A stretch of DNA of 64,000 nucleotides from the NCBI RefSeq assembly GCF_001424145.1, contig NZ_LMQM01000013.1:124001-188000 (forward strand). Reading direction: 5' to 3'. This DNA is from Chryseobacterium sp. Leaf404 (GTDB lineage: Bacteria > Bacteroidota > Bacteroidia > Flavobacteriales > Weeksellaceae). Of the stretch, positions 26,159 through 36,200 are shown piece after piece. Position 1 is the first letter of the stretch. Each line of letters opens with the position of its first letter. The notes under the pieces were generated by a model. The model saw nothing but the letters and a program-made list of their open reading frames with translations, ran no database searches and was not told the origin of the DNA. Both the position numbers and the translations under genes were made by a program.

Positions 26159-27322
26159 TTACAACCTGCGTTGTTTTTTCTTCTTTTGATGTAAAGGAAT
26201 TTGCTCCGAATTATAATTGATCTCAGAATTGCCAAAATTTAAGAGAGATATTATTTGAGAAACACTTTCTGAATCTTTAAAAACTTCTTCAAATGCAGAG
26301 AAAGGTATATTGTTTTCCTGTGAAACCTTCTTACAAACATCATTAATTTCTGCGATTAACTTTTCTTTAGAGCCAGTAAATAGCTGAGGTAATTTTGTTT
26401 TCTCAAATTGCAATGTTTTGATCAAAGTATCCTTTACTGAGTCTAAATATTTTATTTTTTCGCTCGAATAAATATCGCCGCTGGATAGAACGGTGGATAA
26501 TTTATTTTTCAGAATTGAACTTTCTTTTTTAAGATCAAAATTTTTGCTTTGGAGTTCTGTTATCAGTTTGTTTTTGAATTCTAATTCCTGTTTGTTTTTG
26601 CTAAGCTGTATATTGTACGTTTTGAACACTTTTTCGTAGTTATCAAGAGTTTGATCGGTTCTAATTTTTTTAAAGCCTAAGAAATCGCTTTCTTTCACAA
26701 TCAAATCTTCAAACTTTTTGGAACTGAGCTCAGATTTGACACCATTTATCTTTTCATCTAGTGCTAAGAGCTCTTGTTCTTTTTTCTGGATCTTAAATTC
26801 TATAGCTTCCAATCTACCTTTTGAGCCTTCAATACCTCTCTCCATTCCCAAACATTCCGCTGTAATATCCTGCATTTTTGAATAGTGGAAAGATTGATGC
26901 TTTAAAGTTTTTCCGGTTTGCAAATCTTGCCAATCCGCAACAAGATGAGCGTGATAATTGGGTTTCCATTCTTTGGACTCTTTATCAAAATGTCCCTCAT
27001 CTTTATGGATAGCAATCTGGAAAATTCTGATTTGTAATTCTTCTTCCAATCTTTTGGATAAATTATGCAAGTCAAGCATTTTTGTATCTTCTTTAATCAC
27101 AACAACAGCTTCTCTGATTGGCATTGCATTTTTCTGTAATTTTCTTCCGGATTTTTCTTTACAATATGATTCAATCTTGCGTAGTCTGTCTGAAAGTTTT
27201 TCTTCTGACCAATACTCGTTTGTAGCAGTTAAGTCTTTTCTAATATAATCAAAAGTCTTCTTTCTGAAATTGTGGGCTTCGGAATCGGATTTTACTGACT
27301 TGAAATTGATAGACGTTCTCAT
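26159..27322 (-). CDS. MobV/Pre-type relaxase (mobilisation protein)
   Basis: A 387-residue protein from ATG 27322 (MRTSINFKSVKSDSEAHNFRKK); a TTG frame six codons longer is less likely. Residues ~95-165 carry the MobV-like metal-binding motif: IAIHKDEGHF ... NYHAHLVADW, the HxDE...HxH pattern, followed by QDITAECLGMERG. The C-terminal half (~165-350) is a long coiled coil (LELQSKNFDLKKESSILKNK and similar). Relaxases of this group nick oriT so that a conjugative helper can move the element. Divergent from the 541-aa gene. No type IV secretion genes are present, so the element is mobilisable, not self-transmissible. Confidence 0.82.
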   Translation of the reverse strand: MRTSINFKSVKSDSEAHNFRKKTFDYIRKDLTATNEYWSEEKLSDRLRKIESYCKEKSGRKLQKNAMPIREAVVVIKEDTKMLDLHNLSKRLEEELQIRIFQIAIHKDEGHFDKESKEWKPNYHAHLVADWQDLQTGKTLKHQSFHYSKMQDITAECLGMERGIEGSKGRLEAIEFKIQKKEQELLALDEKINGVKSELSSKKFEDLIVKESDFLGFKKIRTDQTLDNYEKVFKTYNIQLSKNKQELEFKNKLITELQSKNFDLKKESSILKNKLSTVLSSGDIYSSEKIKYLDSVKDTLIKTLQFEKTKLPQLFTGSKEKLIAEINDVCKKVSQENNIPFSAFEEVFKDSESVSQIISLLNFGNSEINYNSEQIPLHQKKKKQRRL

Positions 27323-27518
27323 AATTACAATTTCTTGCAAAATATCTGATCAAAAGCTGAAATATACTTCAAGGTTACAATTTGGCTTTCAATGTCCTGA
27401 TGAGTTTAGAACTTAATTAAAACATGACCTGTATTGTTAGAGGATAATTTATCCTTGATCAAACTTGAATATCCTCATACTCCTTACCAATTTTACTCAA
27501 AATAAAAATCGTAATGTC

Positions 27519-29090
27519 ATGTCACACAAAATCATTATCCCAAACACACATCCGCATCACAAAAGATTGGCGGACTCTATTAACACCTTTGCAGGAAAAT
27601 TCTATATTAAATATGTATTCTTAAGCTATTTGAAGAGCTGCCAGAAACACTTTCTTATTATCCATATCAATAATATAAACCTTCCTGAAGAAATCCGAAA
27701 AAGCAAATGGATTAAAAAAGCACTGAAGCAATTTGATACGCATATATTTATAATGGATGAGCTAAATGTCGAATTAAGCTTGAAACAGGGAAGTTTATTT
27801 ATGGATAGGCACTGCAATGCTTCAACTTTGATATATGAAAAGGAAGAACACCAATTTACATATCCCGAACTTTCTAAACAGTTCAAAAGATTCAGACAGT
27901 TCAGAGAGGATTATTATCGTACACGATCCCTTTTAGAAGACGAGATAGATAGAGCTAAAGAAAATGACGCTTTGTCCATGATATACCACCTCTATCTCTC
28001 ATTATTCGAGCATTATATTTACCATTTGGAGATTTTATGTTTAGGCGATTATTTCGCTAAGGGTTCACTCAGTGAACGCATTTTAAGGTTGGAGGATTTT
28101 ATTCCCGAACTTAAAGCTTTGATGCTGAAAAAAACCGAAAATTCCTATTTTATTATTGACGCACTTAATAGTGCCAAAGAAGCAGATAAAGAGCAAGAAC
28201 CCTCGTACCTGAAAGAAGAGTTTAAAGATGCCATATTTCAGACCGAAGAGCGACTTCAAAATCTTGTGTGGGAAACTTTCGCAGAAGCCAAAAGAGAAGT
28301 CAAAAGGTCAGAACAAAAACTTGTATTGATTGAAAATAAAGCGGTTTCTCCTTACGAACCTGTTATTACAATCCTGACAAAACGTTTCCGTATCAAGGAG
28401 ATTTTTCTGTTTCATCAGGAAGAAGATTATTCTGAGAACAAAAAAACAACGGTTTTGTATCTTCTTTTAATCGCCAGTAAAATAAATAATGATAGTCTTT
28501 TCAATATAATGCAGATGGTGTCCAAACAGACGGAAGGAAGATTTAATGTCGTACCGATTGCACATTCAGGGGCTTGGATACAGGAACATCTATGGGTCTA
28601 TCAGGTATTTTTTCAAAAAGTGATGACTCCGAAAAATTTAATATTCCGAACAGATTTTCCAACGGTAATTCATTGGCACAGAAAACAACTCAACTCAGAT
28701 ACTTGTGCAGTGCTGTACAGGGATTGCAAGGAACTATACGATAAGTATAAACTATTGCGATCACAGGAAATGATACAATCAGATGAAGGTTTAGGAATGA
28801 TTCTGACTATGCTATTTTATAGGATTTGCGTAATATTTCCGTATGCAACTCTTGATTATCGTCCTAACGATATCAATATCCGCATCCTTTGGAAGCTCTG
28901 TGAATATGCAGAGCCTAAGATAAAGGATTTTGGCTACCTCATTAAAAAATTGCCCTTTGACTTCTTTGAGTTCAATAATCCGCACAAGAACCTGTACAAG
29001 AACTTCTATCATCTTCAAGAAGAATATCTTGTCATCCTCGACGAACTGTTGCAGAGTTTTCTTGACTTGGTAGATAAACAGTTTGAGTAA
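27519..29090 (+). CDS. Unknown 523-aa protein divergent from the relaxase
   Basis: Start taken at ATG 27519 (MSHKIIIPNTHPHHKRLADSINT); 541 codons are open from an upstream ATG. Not recognised with confidence. The central part is strongly charged and helical (REDYYRTRSLLEDEIDRAKEN, EAKREVKRSEQKLVLI). Residues ~300-400 (RIKEIFLFHQEEDYSENKKTTVLYLLLIASKINNDS ... FNVVPIAHSGAWIQEHLWVYQVFFQKVM) loosely resemble a nucleotidyltransferase-like fold with lost catalytic residues, and the C-terminus is helical, HEPN-like at most. Such proteins accompany relaxases in Bacteroidota elements. Ended by a perfect palindromic terminator. Confidence 0.6.
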   Translation: MSHKIIIPNTHPHHKRLADSINTFAGKFYIKYVFLSYLKSCQKHFLIIHINNINLPEEIRKSKWIKKALKQFDTHIFIMDELNVELSLKQGSLFMDRHCNASTLIYEKEEHQFTYPELSKQFKRFRQFREDYYRTRSLLEDEIDRAKENDALSMIYHLYLSLFEHYIYHLEILCLGDYFAKGSLSERILRLEDFIPELKALMLKKTENSYFIIDALNSAKEADKEQEPSYLKEEFKDAIFQTEERLQNLVWETFAEAKREVKRSEQKLVLIENKAVSPYEPVITILTKRFRIKEIFLFHQEEDYSENKKTTVLYLLLIASKINNDSLFNIMQMVSKQTEGRFNVVPIAHSGAWIQEHLWVYQVFFQKVMTPKNLIFRTDFPTVIHWHRKQLNSDTCAVLYRDCKELYDKYKLLRSQEMIQSDEGLGMILTMLFYRICVIFPYATLDYRPNDINIRILWKLCEYAEPKIKDFGYLIKKLPFDFFEFNNPHKNLYKNFYHLQEEYLVILDELLQSFLDLVDKQFE

Positions 29091-29122
29091 AAAACAACCA
29101 CTGCAATTGCAGTGGTTGTTTT
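29091..29122. terminator. Perfect palindromic bidirectional terminator
   Basis: AAAACAACCACTGCAA pairs exactly with TTGCAGTGGTTGTTTT (32-base palindrome) directly after the stop codon, with T runs on both strands. Confidence 0.9.
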
Positions 29123-29663
29123 TTATTTTAGCTATTGTAATCTTCCTTAAAAAGCGGAACATTAAATATATACTTATCTATTTTTAAGGTAGATAAATCT
29201 ATTATAAATATGGATTTAAATTTAAACTCTCGGAGAGCGAAGTAGAAACTTTGTTAGGAGGAACGACTTTCAAAGTTGCGAATGAGCTCCTAACTTCTCC
29301 ACGTAGTTGTAAAATCGCACGCATTTCAATAAGCAATAAATCTATTCTTAAAACAGTATTTTTGGAACATTACTTTTTACAAAACAGGCTATATTGTCAT
29401 TAATGTTTGAAATGTGCAAAAAGAAGCCACCTACATATTTTAGATCTTGTTTAAGGTTTCCGACTGAAAGACGGACTTCTTAAAAATAGTGCGTACTAAA
29501 GTAACTATTCCCGGAAAAATTTGTAATTCCAATTAGTAATATCTCCATCAATAAAAGGATTCTACTTTAGACTTTCATCGACAATCGAAGTCAAATGTTT
29601 CCGTGCACTTCCATTGTACAGGCATACCTCATTTTCAGAATTATTTTTCTGAAAAATGAAGGT
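29123..29663. other. Gene-poor remnant region with a hairpin
   Basis: About 540 bases without a convincing gene. It holds GTTAGGAG (29253-29260) / CTCCTAAC (29287-29294), with ACTTT-C-AAAGT between, forming a nested hairpin. The short reading frames here do not look coding. Probably island debris or the right boundary of the mobilisable element. Confidence 0.5.
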
Positions 29664-30292
29664 ATGTTACATAAAGAAACTGTAAGTAAAGAAATGTGGG
29701 AACTCCTGCAAAAACCAATGAAAGATGAAATGCTAAAGGACTTCATTTTGGTGTGTTCACTACAAAAGACTTTAACTCAAAAGATTTAATTAGCTACCTG
29801 CAAAAAGAATATAAGGCAACAGATGAGATTGTTTTCGAAAATACCGTTATGACCTATATTGAAGACATAAAAGTTGACCTTTTAGCTCACAAATATCCTG
29901 TTATAGCAATCGATAAAATTTCAGAAAATGTTAGAATGATTTCAAATGATGATATTGGTGCTATGAAACTTCACACAATATTTCAAAGTGGAGCAAGGTT
30001 AAAGGATTTCGTAGATATGTATTTTCTTCTTGAAGAAAATCCTTTAAAGTCATATCTCGACAGCTACCAACTAAAATATAATGGAAATTCAAATTTAGTA
30101 GCACGTTCATTAATCTACTTTGACGGTATTAGAACACAATATGATGTTTCAATGATTCAAGGGAAAGAGAATAATTGGAAGACAATGCAGGAAAGACTCA
30201 AAAAAGCTGTTTCAAATCCCAATCTTAAATTTGGAATTTCGCTTTCAAAAAGAGCCACTCCTATCAATAAAGGAAAAGGATTTATAAGGTAA
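29664..30292 (+). pseudogene. AbiEii/AbiGii-type nucleotidyltransferase toxin, catalytic core deleted
   Basis: The 5' part (MLHKETVSKEMWELLQKPMKDEMLKDFILV, start 29664) is the family N-terminus. The 3' part (FTTKDFNSKDLISYLQKEYKA ... GAMKLHTIFQSGARLKDFVDMYFLLEEN ...) is the rest, in a different frame. Between FILV and FTTKDF intact homologues carry the GG(T/S)...D(L/I)D(L)F nucleotidyltransferase motif, about 20 residues; it is missing at 29749-29758 and the frame is broken. The toxin should therefore be inactive. A stand-alone 179-codon frame from GTG 29753 would be only the C-terminal domain. Followed by the DUF6922-like gene. Confidence 0.8.
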
Positions 30293-30332
30293 TAATGTTG
30301 CGAAAAAGAGATAAAAACCTTAATTTCATAGT

Positions 30333-30644
30333 ATGAGAATAGAAGATAAAATATTACCTGATATTCATCCTAAATTCTTTTGGGACACCGATTTTAACTT
30401 ATTAAATTGGGAGAATGCCTATGTTCCTATCATTACTCGAATTATCGAAAGAGGAGGTCAAAATGAGATTGATGAAATTATAAAATATTACGGTCATGAA
30501 AAAGTTGTAAATACAATTCAAAACGAAATTTATTTTCTGCCTAGTTATGCAATTGACCGAGCAATCGACTTTTTGCCGGAACTTAAAAAAGAGGAGATGC
30601 ATTGTTATCTAAATAGAAAAGATAAACCTTATCATTGGATTTAG
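30333..30644 (+). CDS. DUF6922-like protein, likely partner of the AbiEii-type gene
   Basis: A 103-residue soluble protein, MRIEDKILPDIHPKFFWDTDF. The FWDTDF ... LNWENAYVPIITRIIERGG ... IIKYYGHEKVVNTIQNEIYFLP pattern is how I remember DUF6922, a small HTH-like protein commonly beside AbiEii-type nucleotidyltransferase genes. It would serve as antitoxin or regulator; here its cognate toxin is a pseudogene. Starts 41 bases after the pseudogene stop. No signal peptide. Confidence 0.7.
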   Translation: MRIEDKILPDIHPKFFWDTDFNLLNWENAYVPIITRIIERGGQNEIDEIIKYYGHEKVVNTIQNEIYFLPSYAIDRAIDFLPELKKEEMHCYLNRKDKPYHWI

Positions 30645-30721
30645 TTTTGGAATCTTTTTTCCGGAATTTAAAATTAATATATTGTTGAGAAAATAATTCT
30701 CATAATAAAAATTTGAAAGGT

Positions 30722-30766
30722 GCTAATTTCCGTGAGGTACTTAAAGGCGGGAAATTAGCTTCTTTT
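30722..30766 (+). terminator. Terminator-like hairpin after the DUF6922-like gene
   Basis: GCTAATTTCC (30722-30731) pairs with GGAAATTAGC (30750-30759), followed by TTCTTTTT. Confidence 0.7.
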
Positions 30767-30777
30767 TCCTTTTAAAA

Positions 30778-30819
30778 AAAAATTAAGAAGTCCGCTTTTT
30801 AGCGGACTTCTTAATTTTT
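30778..30819. terminator. Strong bidirectional terminator
   Basis: AATTAAGAAGTCCGCT (30781-30796) pairs exactly with AGCGGACTTCTTAATT (30801-30816), extended by A/T runs. The remaining ~320 bases before the first CGTCA promoter are AT-rich with no gene seen. Confidence 0.9.
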
Positions 30820-31135
30820 GTAAACCATAAGTGGCAAAACATTAAAGTAATCGTTTTTTTGAGACTATACATAATAAGGGCGTTGTTCAGTTATAATGTT
30901 AAAGCACAACCGTTATTTTCATTAACATCATCTCAAATATAATACTGGTTCAATTTTTTTTAAAGATGATTTTGATAGTCATCTGCTAAATTACAAGTAT
31001 AATGATTAGTTATGATAATAAAATAAAATACTTGAAAATTAAATGTTTTTGAAATCTTATTAATTTAAAAATTGTATATACTTGGTTTACGGATAAGATT
31101 TTCAAAAAAACTTTATTATATTTCCATATTACTAT

Positions 31136-31173
31136 AACACGTCAAGTTCTGTCGCTACCCTCCTCTACTTTTG
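31136..31173 (+). promoter_or_regulatory. CGTCA-N5-TGTCG operator and promoter, copy 1 (M15 peptidase)
   Basis: 20-base element AACACGTCAAGTTCTGTCGC at 31136-31155, 11 bases to the end of the gap before TACTTTTG (31166-31173), a TAnnTTTG box. ATG follows 19 bases later. The element sits where the -33 box would be. Confidence 0.85.
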
Positions 31174-31192
31174 CTCCATTAATAAAAAATTT

Positions 31193-31693
31193 ATGGACAA
31201 AGTAACATTACAAAGAATTGAAAAACTTCATCCTTTAATAAGGGAAGAAGTAAAGATGATCATCAAGGAATGCGATGAATCATTAACAGGAAAAGCAAAA
31301 GTAAGAATTACCCAAGGCCTTCGCAGTTTTGAAGAGCAAGAAAAACTGTATGCTATCGGAAGAATCACTTCCGGAAAAAAAGTAACCAATGCCAAAGCCG
31401 GACAGAGTATTCACAATTACGGACTGGCTGTTGACATCTGTATGATTATCGACGGGAAAACAGCAAGCTGGGATACGGTGAAAGACTGGGACAATGATAA
31501 AGTTGCAGATTGGTATGAGTGTGTGAAAATCTTTGCAAAATACGGCTGGGATTGGGGTGGAAACTGGAAAACATTCAAAGATCTTCCGCATTTTGAGAAA
31601 AAAACTATTGCTACAAAACAAGGTGTAATCAAAACGAGCTGGAGAATTCTTGCGAAGTTAAAAAGAGATAAAGAAGGCTATATTATTGCGTAA
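31193..31693 (+). CDS. M15-family peptidoglycan endopeptidase (CwlK/endolysin-like)
   Basis: A 166-residue zinc D-Ala/L-Ala-D-Glu type peptidase. QSIHNYGLAVDI is the SxHxxGxAxD motif (zinc His and Asp) at about residues 83-94, and LPHFEKK near residue 145 provides the second His and the catalytic acid region; RITQGLRSFEEQEKLY is the family's substrate-side helix. No signal peptide, like phage endolysins of the Ply500/CwlK type, so release would need another route. First gene under the shared CGTCA promoter element. A role in cell lysis or wall penetration together with the adjacent genes is inferred. Confidence 0.9.
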   Translation: MDKVTLQRIEKLHPLIREEVKMIIKECDESLTGKAKVRITQGLRSFEEQEKLYAIGRITSGKKVTNAKAGQSIHNYGLAVDICMIIDGKTASWDTVKDWDNDKVADWYECVKIFAKYGWDWGGNWKTFKDLPHFEKKTIATKQGVIKTSWRILAKLKRDKEGYIIA

Positions 31694-31720
31694 TTATTAT
31701 TCCTGTTTCATATTATTTTT

Positions 31721-31758
31721 AACACGTCAAGTTCTGTCGCCTACCCCATCTACCTTTG
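31721..31758 (+). promoter_or_regulatory. CGTCA-N5-TGTCG operator and promoter, copy 2 (patatin)
   Basis: Same 20-base element at 31721-31740, 10-base gap plus one, then TACCTTTG (31751-31758). ATG of the patatin gene is at 31779. Confidence 0.85.
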
Positions 31759-31778
31759 CTTTACCAAAGAAAAAAGCA

Positions 31779-32816
31779 ATGAAAAAGATCGCAATATTAA
31801 GTTTAGACGGCGGCGGAATCCGGGGTATTATTACCTGCATTATTCTGCGCTATATAGAAGAACAGTTACAGATACATGATAAACCGGATGCAAAGCTCGG
31901 AGATTACTTTGACCTTATTGCCGGAAGCAGCACAGGAGCTTTAATAGCCTCAATTATTTTGTGTCCCGATGAACACCGGAAAGCAAAATATTCCATTCAG
32001 AAAGGTTTGGAACTGTATGCTGAGAAAGGAGGAGATATTTTTCAGGTTTCATTTTGGGAAAGACTTGTGAATCCTTTCGGACTTTTAAATGAAAAAATAT
32101 CTGAAGAATCACTCAAAAAAAATCTGAACGACTTTTTTGGAAACCTGGAATTAAAAGAATTTATAAAACCTTGTCTCATTACGAGCTACGACATTGAAAA
32201 CAGAAGAGCCAAATTATTCAACTCCTATAATGCCAGCATCAATGCAGACAATTTTTATGTCAAAGATATTTGCAGGGCTACTTCGGCTGCTCCCACTTAT
32301 TTCAGTCCGGCTCAGATCAAATCGATGTACGGGCAGATTTTCAGTCTGATTGACGGAGGAATGTTTGCCAACAACCCGGCCTTATGTGCTTACGCTGAAG
32401 CGAGAAAAATTCCTTTTGCAGAAGTTCTGAAAAACCATCAAAAGGCCAATTATCCCACAGTGAATGATATGATTATTGTATCAGTAGGAACAGGAATTGA
32501 ATCTAAGCCTTACTCATACAGGAAAATGCAGAAGTCCGGGAAAATCGGTTGGATCAATCCTATTATTGATATTCTTCTTTCTGCCAATGCTGAAACAGTA
32601 GATTATCAGCTTACACAAATGTTTCAGACTTTAGGTCAGAGAAACCAGAAGAATTATTTCAGAATAAATCCTTCACTCAAAAATGCTTCTTCTGCAATGG
32701 ATAATGTAAGGAGATCCAATATTGAAAACCTGATCCAGGCAGGAATGTGCTATATTGATGATAACCGGGAAAGCTTAAATCAGATTGTTCAAAAGCTAAT
32801 AAAAAATAAAATATAA
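31779..32816 (+). CDS. Patatin-like phospholipase
   Basis: A 345-residue lipid acyl hydrolase. DGGGIRG (residues 10-16) forms the oxyanion hole, GSSTG (49-53) has nucleophile S51, and IDGGMFANNP has the catalytic D192. Start chosen at ATG 31779 (MKKIAILSLDGGG): the 31 extra codons upstream in the open frame cover the promoter box and are not coding. No signal peptide. Patatins are common effectors in antiphage and type VI contexts, attacking membranes. Here it is the second of the genes with the shared promoter element, so it is likely co-produced with the peptidase and fibre protein. Confidence 0.9.
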   Translation: MKKIAILSLDGGGIRGIITCIILRYIEEQLQIHDKPDAKLGDYFDLIAGSSTGALIASIILCPDEHRKAKYSIQKGLELYAEKGGDIFQVSFWERLVNPFGLLNEKISEESLKKNLNDFFGNLELKEFIKPCLITSYDIENRRAKLFNSYNASINADNFYVKDICRATSAAPTYFSPAQIKSMYGQIFSLIDGGMFANNPALCAYAEARKIPFAEVLKNHQKANYPTVNDMIIVSVGTGIESKPYSYRKMQKSGKIGWINPIIDILLSANAETVDYQLTQMFQTLGQRNQKNYFRINPSLKNASSAMDNVRRSNIENLIQAGMCYIDDNRESLNQIVQKLIKNKI

Positions 32817-32886
32817 GCAAAAATACTTATAAAGATCAACTATAAGCGAATTAGCTTATATTCAGGAAAAAGAATTAACTATTTAA

Positions 32887-32922
32887 AACACGTCAAGTTC
32901 TGTCGCTACAGCATTAGATTTG
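32887..32922 (+). promoter_or_regulatory. CGTCA-N5-TGTCG operator and promoter, copy 3 (no clear gene)
   Basis: Same 20-base element at 32887-32906, then a shorter 8-9 base gap and TAGATTTG (32915-32922). Only tiny frames follow before copy 4, so it may be a duplicated promoter or a promoter left by gene loss. Confidence 0.75.
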
Positions 32923-33011
32923 AAAATAAACAAGTACCAATAAATAAAAGCGTTTTCTTAATCAGCATTAATGACTTTGAAAAATAATGAAAAAAATAAA
33001 ACTCAAATTAT

Positions 33012-33049
33012 AACACGTCAAGTTCTGTCGCTTTACAGCAGTACATTTG
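33012..33049 (+). promoter_or_regulatory. CGTCA-N5-TGTCG operator and promoter, copy 4 (fibre gene)
   Basis: Same 20-base element at 33012-33031, 10-11 base gap, TACATTTG (33042-33049). A ~250-base leader with a tiny ORF follows before the fibre gene. Confidence 0.85.
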
Positions 33050-33118
33050 AAGTATAAAACAAAGCACAAAAAAAACAATTCCAATTTTAAAAAGTTTTTA
33101 AAATTCAACATACAAACG

Positions 33119-33145
33119 ATGATGAACAGCCAGAATTATGTCTAA
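33119..33145 (+). CDS. Leader peptide uORF (MMNSQNYV), fibre-gene leader
   Basis: An 8-codon frame ending TAA lies in the fibre-gene leader, 70 bases after the promoter box. A matching frame (MLNSQSYVKK) occurs at the same distance in the 1367-aa gene leader. Both leaders also share a GGTGG...CCAC hairpin region (here 33181-33207) and the sequence just before the start codon. Translation is not proven, but the conserved NSQ-YV peptide across otherwise diverged leaders supports it. Confidence 0.55.
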   Translation: MMNSQNYV

Positions 33146-33299
33146 AAATTAAATAAAAGATCATGCATATTAAAAATTAAGGTGGATATCCAAAGCCGGA
33201 AACCACCCTAAAAAATAAGGCTAAAACCTGAAGCGGCTCTAATAAAAAGAAGCTTCTAAATTTTAATCTTAAAAAAACCTGTAACAAAAATATGAATTA

Positions 33300-36200
33300 A
33301 TGAATACAGAAGAAAATAATAACAACAATTTTAGCAACGGGAGTAATTCCTTTTGGGAAAAGATGGTTTCTTTCTGGCATAACAACAGAGATTTCGGGCA
33401 ACCGGAACCTTTTTGGAAAAAGAAAGCTGATCTGGTCAACGGAACGGTGCCTACCAACCAACTTCCCAGCTATGTAGATGATATTATCGAAAGTGAAACT
33501 TTTCAAAACCTGCCCGCATCCGGCGAGAAAGGCAAAATATATATCGTAATATCCGACAATACACAGTACAGATGGAGCGGCTCAGCTTATATACAGATCA
33601 ATTCAGCTGAATTTCAGATGACTACCAACACTTATCAAGAAGTAAATAATGTAAAAAGATTTATAAACAGTAACAACCATGGATACGACTTACCTATACA
33701 GGCTTTTGGTATCAATGGAGCAAAAGGAGGATATTTTTTTTACAGTGCAGGAATGGGGACTGCTCAAGTAAATTATGATGGCAATTATTTTAACTTTAAA
33801 AACTTAAATGATTCTACTTATGAAAAAGTTAGAGCATCTGAATTTGTTAAAAGTAATTCAGATAATAGTAAAATATTACTTGGCGGAGGAGGAGATAAAT
33901 CTATTTCGGATTTTGCATCGATTTTATCATTAGATAACTATACTAAAACTTATAAATCATTACCCTACTTACCAAACACTAACGTTGAAAATAAATGGTT
34001 ATTCTATAAAATCAAAGGAGGTACAGGTGTAGGTACAGCAAGAACTTATGAAAGATTTGATGAAGATAATATTATAATGCAAGGAGTTATAAGAGAAGGG
34101 TCAGATTTGGTTATTGGTGATAATGGCGATAATTATACAGGTCTGCTGAGAACAGTATTATATTCAGCAATAGACAAAACTATCTCCTTTGCTTTTATAC
34201 ACGATGATGGTTGTACAATCTATATCAATGGAATTCAAGTTTATAGAAATGATATTTATAATAATTCAGCATCTGCTACTTTTAATATTAAAGCTGGATA
34301 TTCAACGATAGATTTTATCTGGGATGAGGGAAACGGGGCCGATGGTATATCTCAAATAATACCAACAATAGGCTCACAAGTTGAAAGAATATTTTTACCA
34401 CAATTTGTTGACTTTGATATTGATACTTTTGTCTCAAAGTTGGGAGACACTATGTCTGGTAATCTCACAGTGCCGGATGCGTCATTAAATAATCATGCTA
34501 CAAACTTCCAACAGTTGAAAAAATATGCGCCAATAGAGAAGAAAAGAACATATTTCCATAATGGTGGCCCATATAATTCAACTGTAGTTACAAGAATCTA
34601 TTTACCAAATACTACGGTAAGCGATTTAGTAGTTAGACTTAATTCTTCATATCATTCCGGTAACGCAATAGGTATGATTGAATTACACTTGATTTATGGC
34701 TGTAATGACGGAGCTACTTGGGGTTGGACTTCTCAAATAATAAAAGCTTTTGGAAATACAACTAACTGGCTATTCATTGACCAGACTGTGCATTTCGATG
34801 TGGCCAAAAATAGAAATTATATCAATGTTCACAAAAATGAACCTGCTGTAAATCCTGTTTTTATTGAAGTTGAAATAAGAAACAACTCAAACGATCTCAC
34901 AGATGACTCTGTTTTCTTTGAAGAGGATTTTAACACGCCAATTATTAATGAAAAGAACTTAAGTTATTTAGATAGTTCTTTCATAAAACAGGGTGGAGCA
35001 AATTATTATATTGGTTGGGATGGATTTGAGAATTACTTATTTAAAAATGATATTAATCAGGGCTATTTGTGGCATTCAGGAAATTTCAATCCAGAAGATC
35101 AGTTACCAAATGACAGTAACTGGTTAACACATCCCACAATTAACAAAAGAAAAATCATCGGAGAACTTGCCTGGAGAAATTATGGTAATGGTCACACTAT
35201 ATTCGATGCTTCACATGGATTGACGCCTACTAATATAAACGTAGACAATAAAGACAGTCAAGTGCCTTGGGGCCCAACATTTCCAACATTAATGGGCTTT
35301 AATGGTTTAAATACTTACGGAGTAAGAGTAGATAATGCAAGGATTGCTGATGGAATTGCAGGTTATAACTTATCTAATTTTGTCAGAATAGATGTCCCAC
35401 AAACCATAATAAGTAAGAAAACATTTACTGACACAATGATAGTTCAAGGAGAAAACGTTAACTCTGGTAAAACTAAACTCTTTCTAAAGAACAATGCTTC
35501 ATCAGACCAAAATTGGGCATTATCGCATGGCTCGGATTATTTTACAGAAGGGGGCTTTTTTATCGGAACCTACATTGATGGGGTATTTAACTGGAAAATG
35601 TCAGTTAATTCAAATGGAACAATTGCTTCCAATGGTGAGGGTAATTCACAATTATGGAATCAGGCATACAACTGGGGGAATCATTCCGAACAAGGATATG
35701 CAACACAAGAATGGACGTCCAACAGTTATTTCTCTAAACAAGGTGGAGATGTAAATGGTAAAATGAAAATCATTCCTGGAATTGGGGTTACCTCAAATGC
35801 TCCATCTGCCGGAGACGGCTCTGGTGCCTCGTTCTTAATCAGTGGGGATAATGGTCTTTGGGGGACAGCAATCGGTCACAACAGCTCTACTGGTGAAGCC
35901 TGGCTTCAGCCTCAAAGGTTTGATGGAGGCAATAATGTTTTTGGTATTGACATAGCACCCCTTGGTGGAGTTGTAAAAGCGAACGGAAACGAAATTTGGC
36001 ACAAAGGAAACTTCAAACCTGCTGATTACCAGCCCGCAGGTGATTACATCTTATTTAATACAGATATCAGCACATTTTCCGATAGAATGTTTCATACGAG
36101 TTTTAGTTCTTATACACCAGAGGGTTTATTTTCGGCATCCGCAACACCTTTAAAAACAACCACACCAGGAGGGAAAAACATCATTTTAGGATATAGAGAC

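Noticed and set aside
29253..29294. GTTAGGAG ... CTCCTAAC hairpin as an integron attC site
   Set aside because: attC has RYYYAAC at the left and GTTRRRY at the right; here the order is inverted and no integron integrase or array is present.
29753..30292. Stand-alone 179-aa gene from GTG
   Set aside because: It is the C-terminal part of an AbiEii-type protein whose N-terminus lies just upstream in another frame; treated as one pseudogene.
32971..33057. 28-codon frame (MTLKNNEKNKTQ...) between promoters 3 and 4
   Set aside because: It overlaps the operator and -7 box of copy 4, so it is more likely accidental than a gene.
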